A stretch of 64,000 nucleotides of DNA. It comes from an uncultured Flavobacterium sp. GTDB taxonomy: Bacteria; Bacteroidota; Bacteroidia; Flavobacteriales; Flavobacteriaceae. Position 1 is the stretch's first letter, and every line of letters starts with the position of its first letter. Of the stretch, positions 63,895-64,000 are shown in pieces. The DNA is taken from positions 62,001-126,000 of the forward strand of contig NZ_CAMLDD010000013.1 in the NCBI RefSeq assembly GCF_946478785.1. Reading direction: 5' to 3'. The translations under genes and the position numbers were made by a program. The notes below the pieces were generated by a model, which was given only the letters and a program-made list of their open reading frames with translations, was not told the origin of the DNA and did no database searches.

Positions 63895-64000
63895 TCTAAA
63901 TAAGCTGAAATAGCCAAAATTGTAAAAATTAAATATTGAAGGGCCAACATTCCCAAGCCTCTGTAGGCATAAAGCGGCACAACAATAATATCACCAATTA
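63855..64000 (-). CDS. pnuC: PnuC family nicotinamide/thiamine-type transporter (C-terminal part, cut by window edge)
   Basis: The minus strand from the right edge encodes GDIIVVPLYAYRGLGMLALQ then YLIFTILAISAYLEWRKIL and a stop at 63855-63857. That is the C-terminal helix of PnuC-family facilitators, with the usual GDI, PLY, YLIF and YLEW pattern. Members import nicotinamide riboside, and in Bacteroidota some (PnuT) import thiamine. Only about 48 residues are visible, and the start is outside the window. It overlaps the kinase-DUF4301 gene by 40 bp. Confidence 0.85.
   Translation of the reverse strand, partial: IGDIIVVPLYAYRGLGMLALQYLIFTILAISAYLEWRKILDSKKQTL

Overview
The window reads as chromosomal DNA of a Flavobacterium-like member of the Bacteroidota. 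Reasons: it is visibly AT-rich, promoters carry the TAnnTTTG -7 box of this phylum, it encodes the gliding/type IX secretion protein SprA and a PorP/SprF-OmpA-adhesin cluster, it has alternative complex III in front of the cytochrome oxidase genes, and TPP riboswitches control a TonB-dependent receptor. I saw no rRNA, tRNA, CRISPR array, prophage or intact insertion sequence. Species-level identity was not tested.

Layout. 1-6.9 kb (minus): 5' part of sprA (cut by the window edge), ruvA, the malic enzyme/phosphotransacetylase fusion and a CBS protein. 7.1-12.8 kb (minus): a type IX secretion cluster made of an OmpA/PD40 protein, a PorP/SprF protein and a 911-aa secreted protein with a type B sorting domain; a decayed second copy of the OmpA gene end lies at 13.5 kb. 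13.7-17.0 kb (minus): ruvB, a cytochrome P450 and queG, tightly packed. 17.1-28.7 kb (minus): one respiratory operon, actABCDEF followed by cytochrome c oxidase subunits II and I. 28.9 kb: a SPOR protein. 29.5-34.2 kb (minus): rimP-nusA-infB. 34.7 kb: a LacI-type regulator. 36.2-39.1 kb (plus): rplM-rpsI, rpsB, tsf, with structured leaders. 39.2-44.6 kb: an M3 peptidase, a broken small secreted protein gene, a queuosine-precursor transporter, two lipoproteins and a DNA glycosylase.

44.7-52.6 kb (plus) is the thiamine biosynthesis operon: TPP riboswitch, thiS, thiC, a ThiE/TenI-like gene, thiD, thiE, thiG, thiH, thiF. A GxxExxY-family gene flanked by AATCTGC-type repeats sits inside it between thiG and thiH. 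52.6-58.3 kb holds a MOSC protein, aat, a DUF3127 protein, a flavin reductase, an orphan histidine kinase, a HIT protein, greA and a Rieske-like lipoprotein without its histidine ligands. 58.3-64 kb (minus) starts at the right edge with a PnuC-type transporter, then a NadR-like kinase fused to DUF4301, arfB, a small unknown gene, and a TonB-dependent receptor with its own TPP riboswitch.

How the parts fit: the right half is a thiamine region, with de novo synthesis under one TPP riboswitch and outer-membrane uptake under another, plus a PnuC-family inner-membrane transporter that may belong to the same salvage route. The left half combines secretion/gliding, respiration (quinol to cytochrome c to oxygen) and translation machinery. 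The observations most worth following are the GxxExxY repeat island, the kinase-DUF4301 fusion, the leader structures before rpsB, rimP and greA, and the hairpin covering the thiS start.
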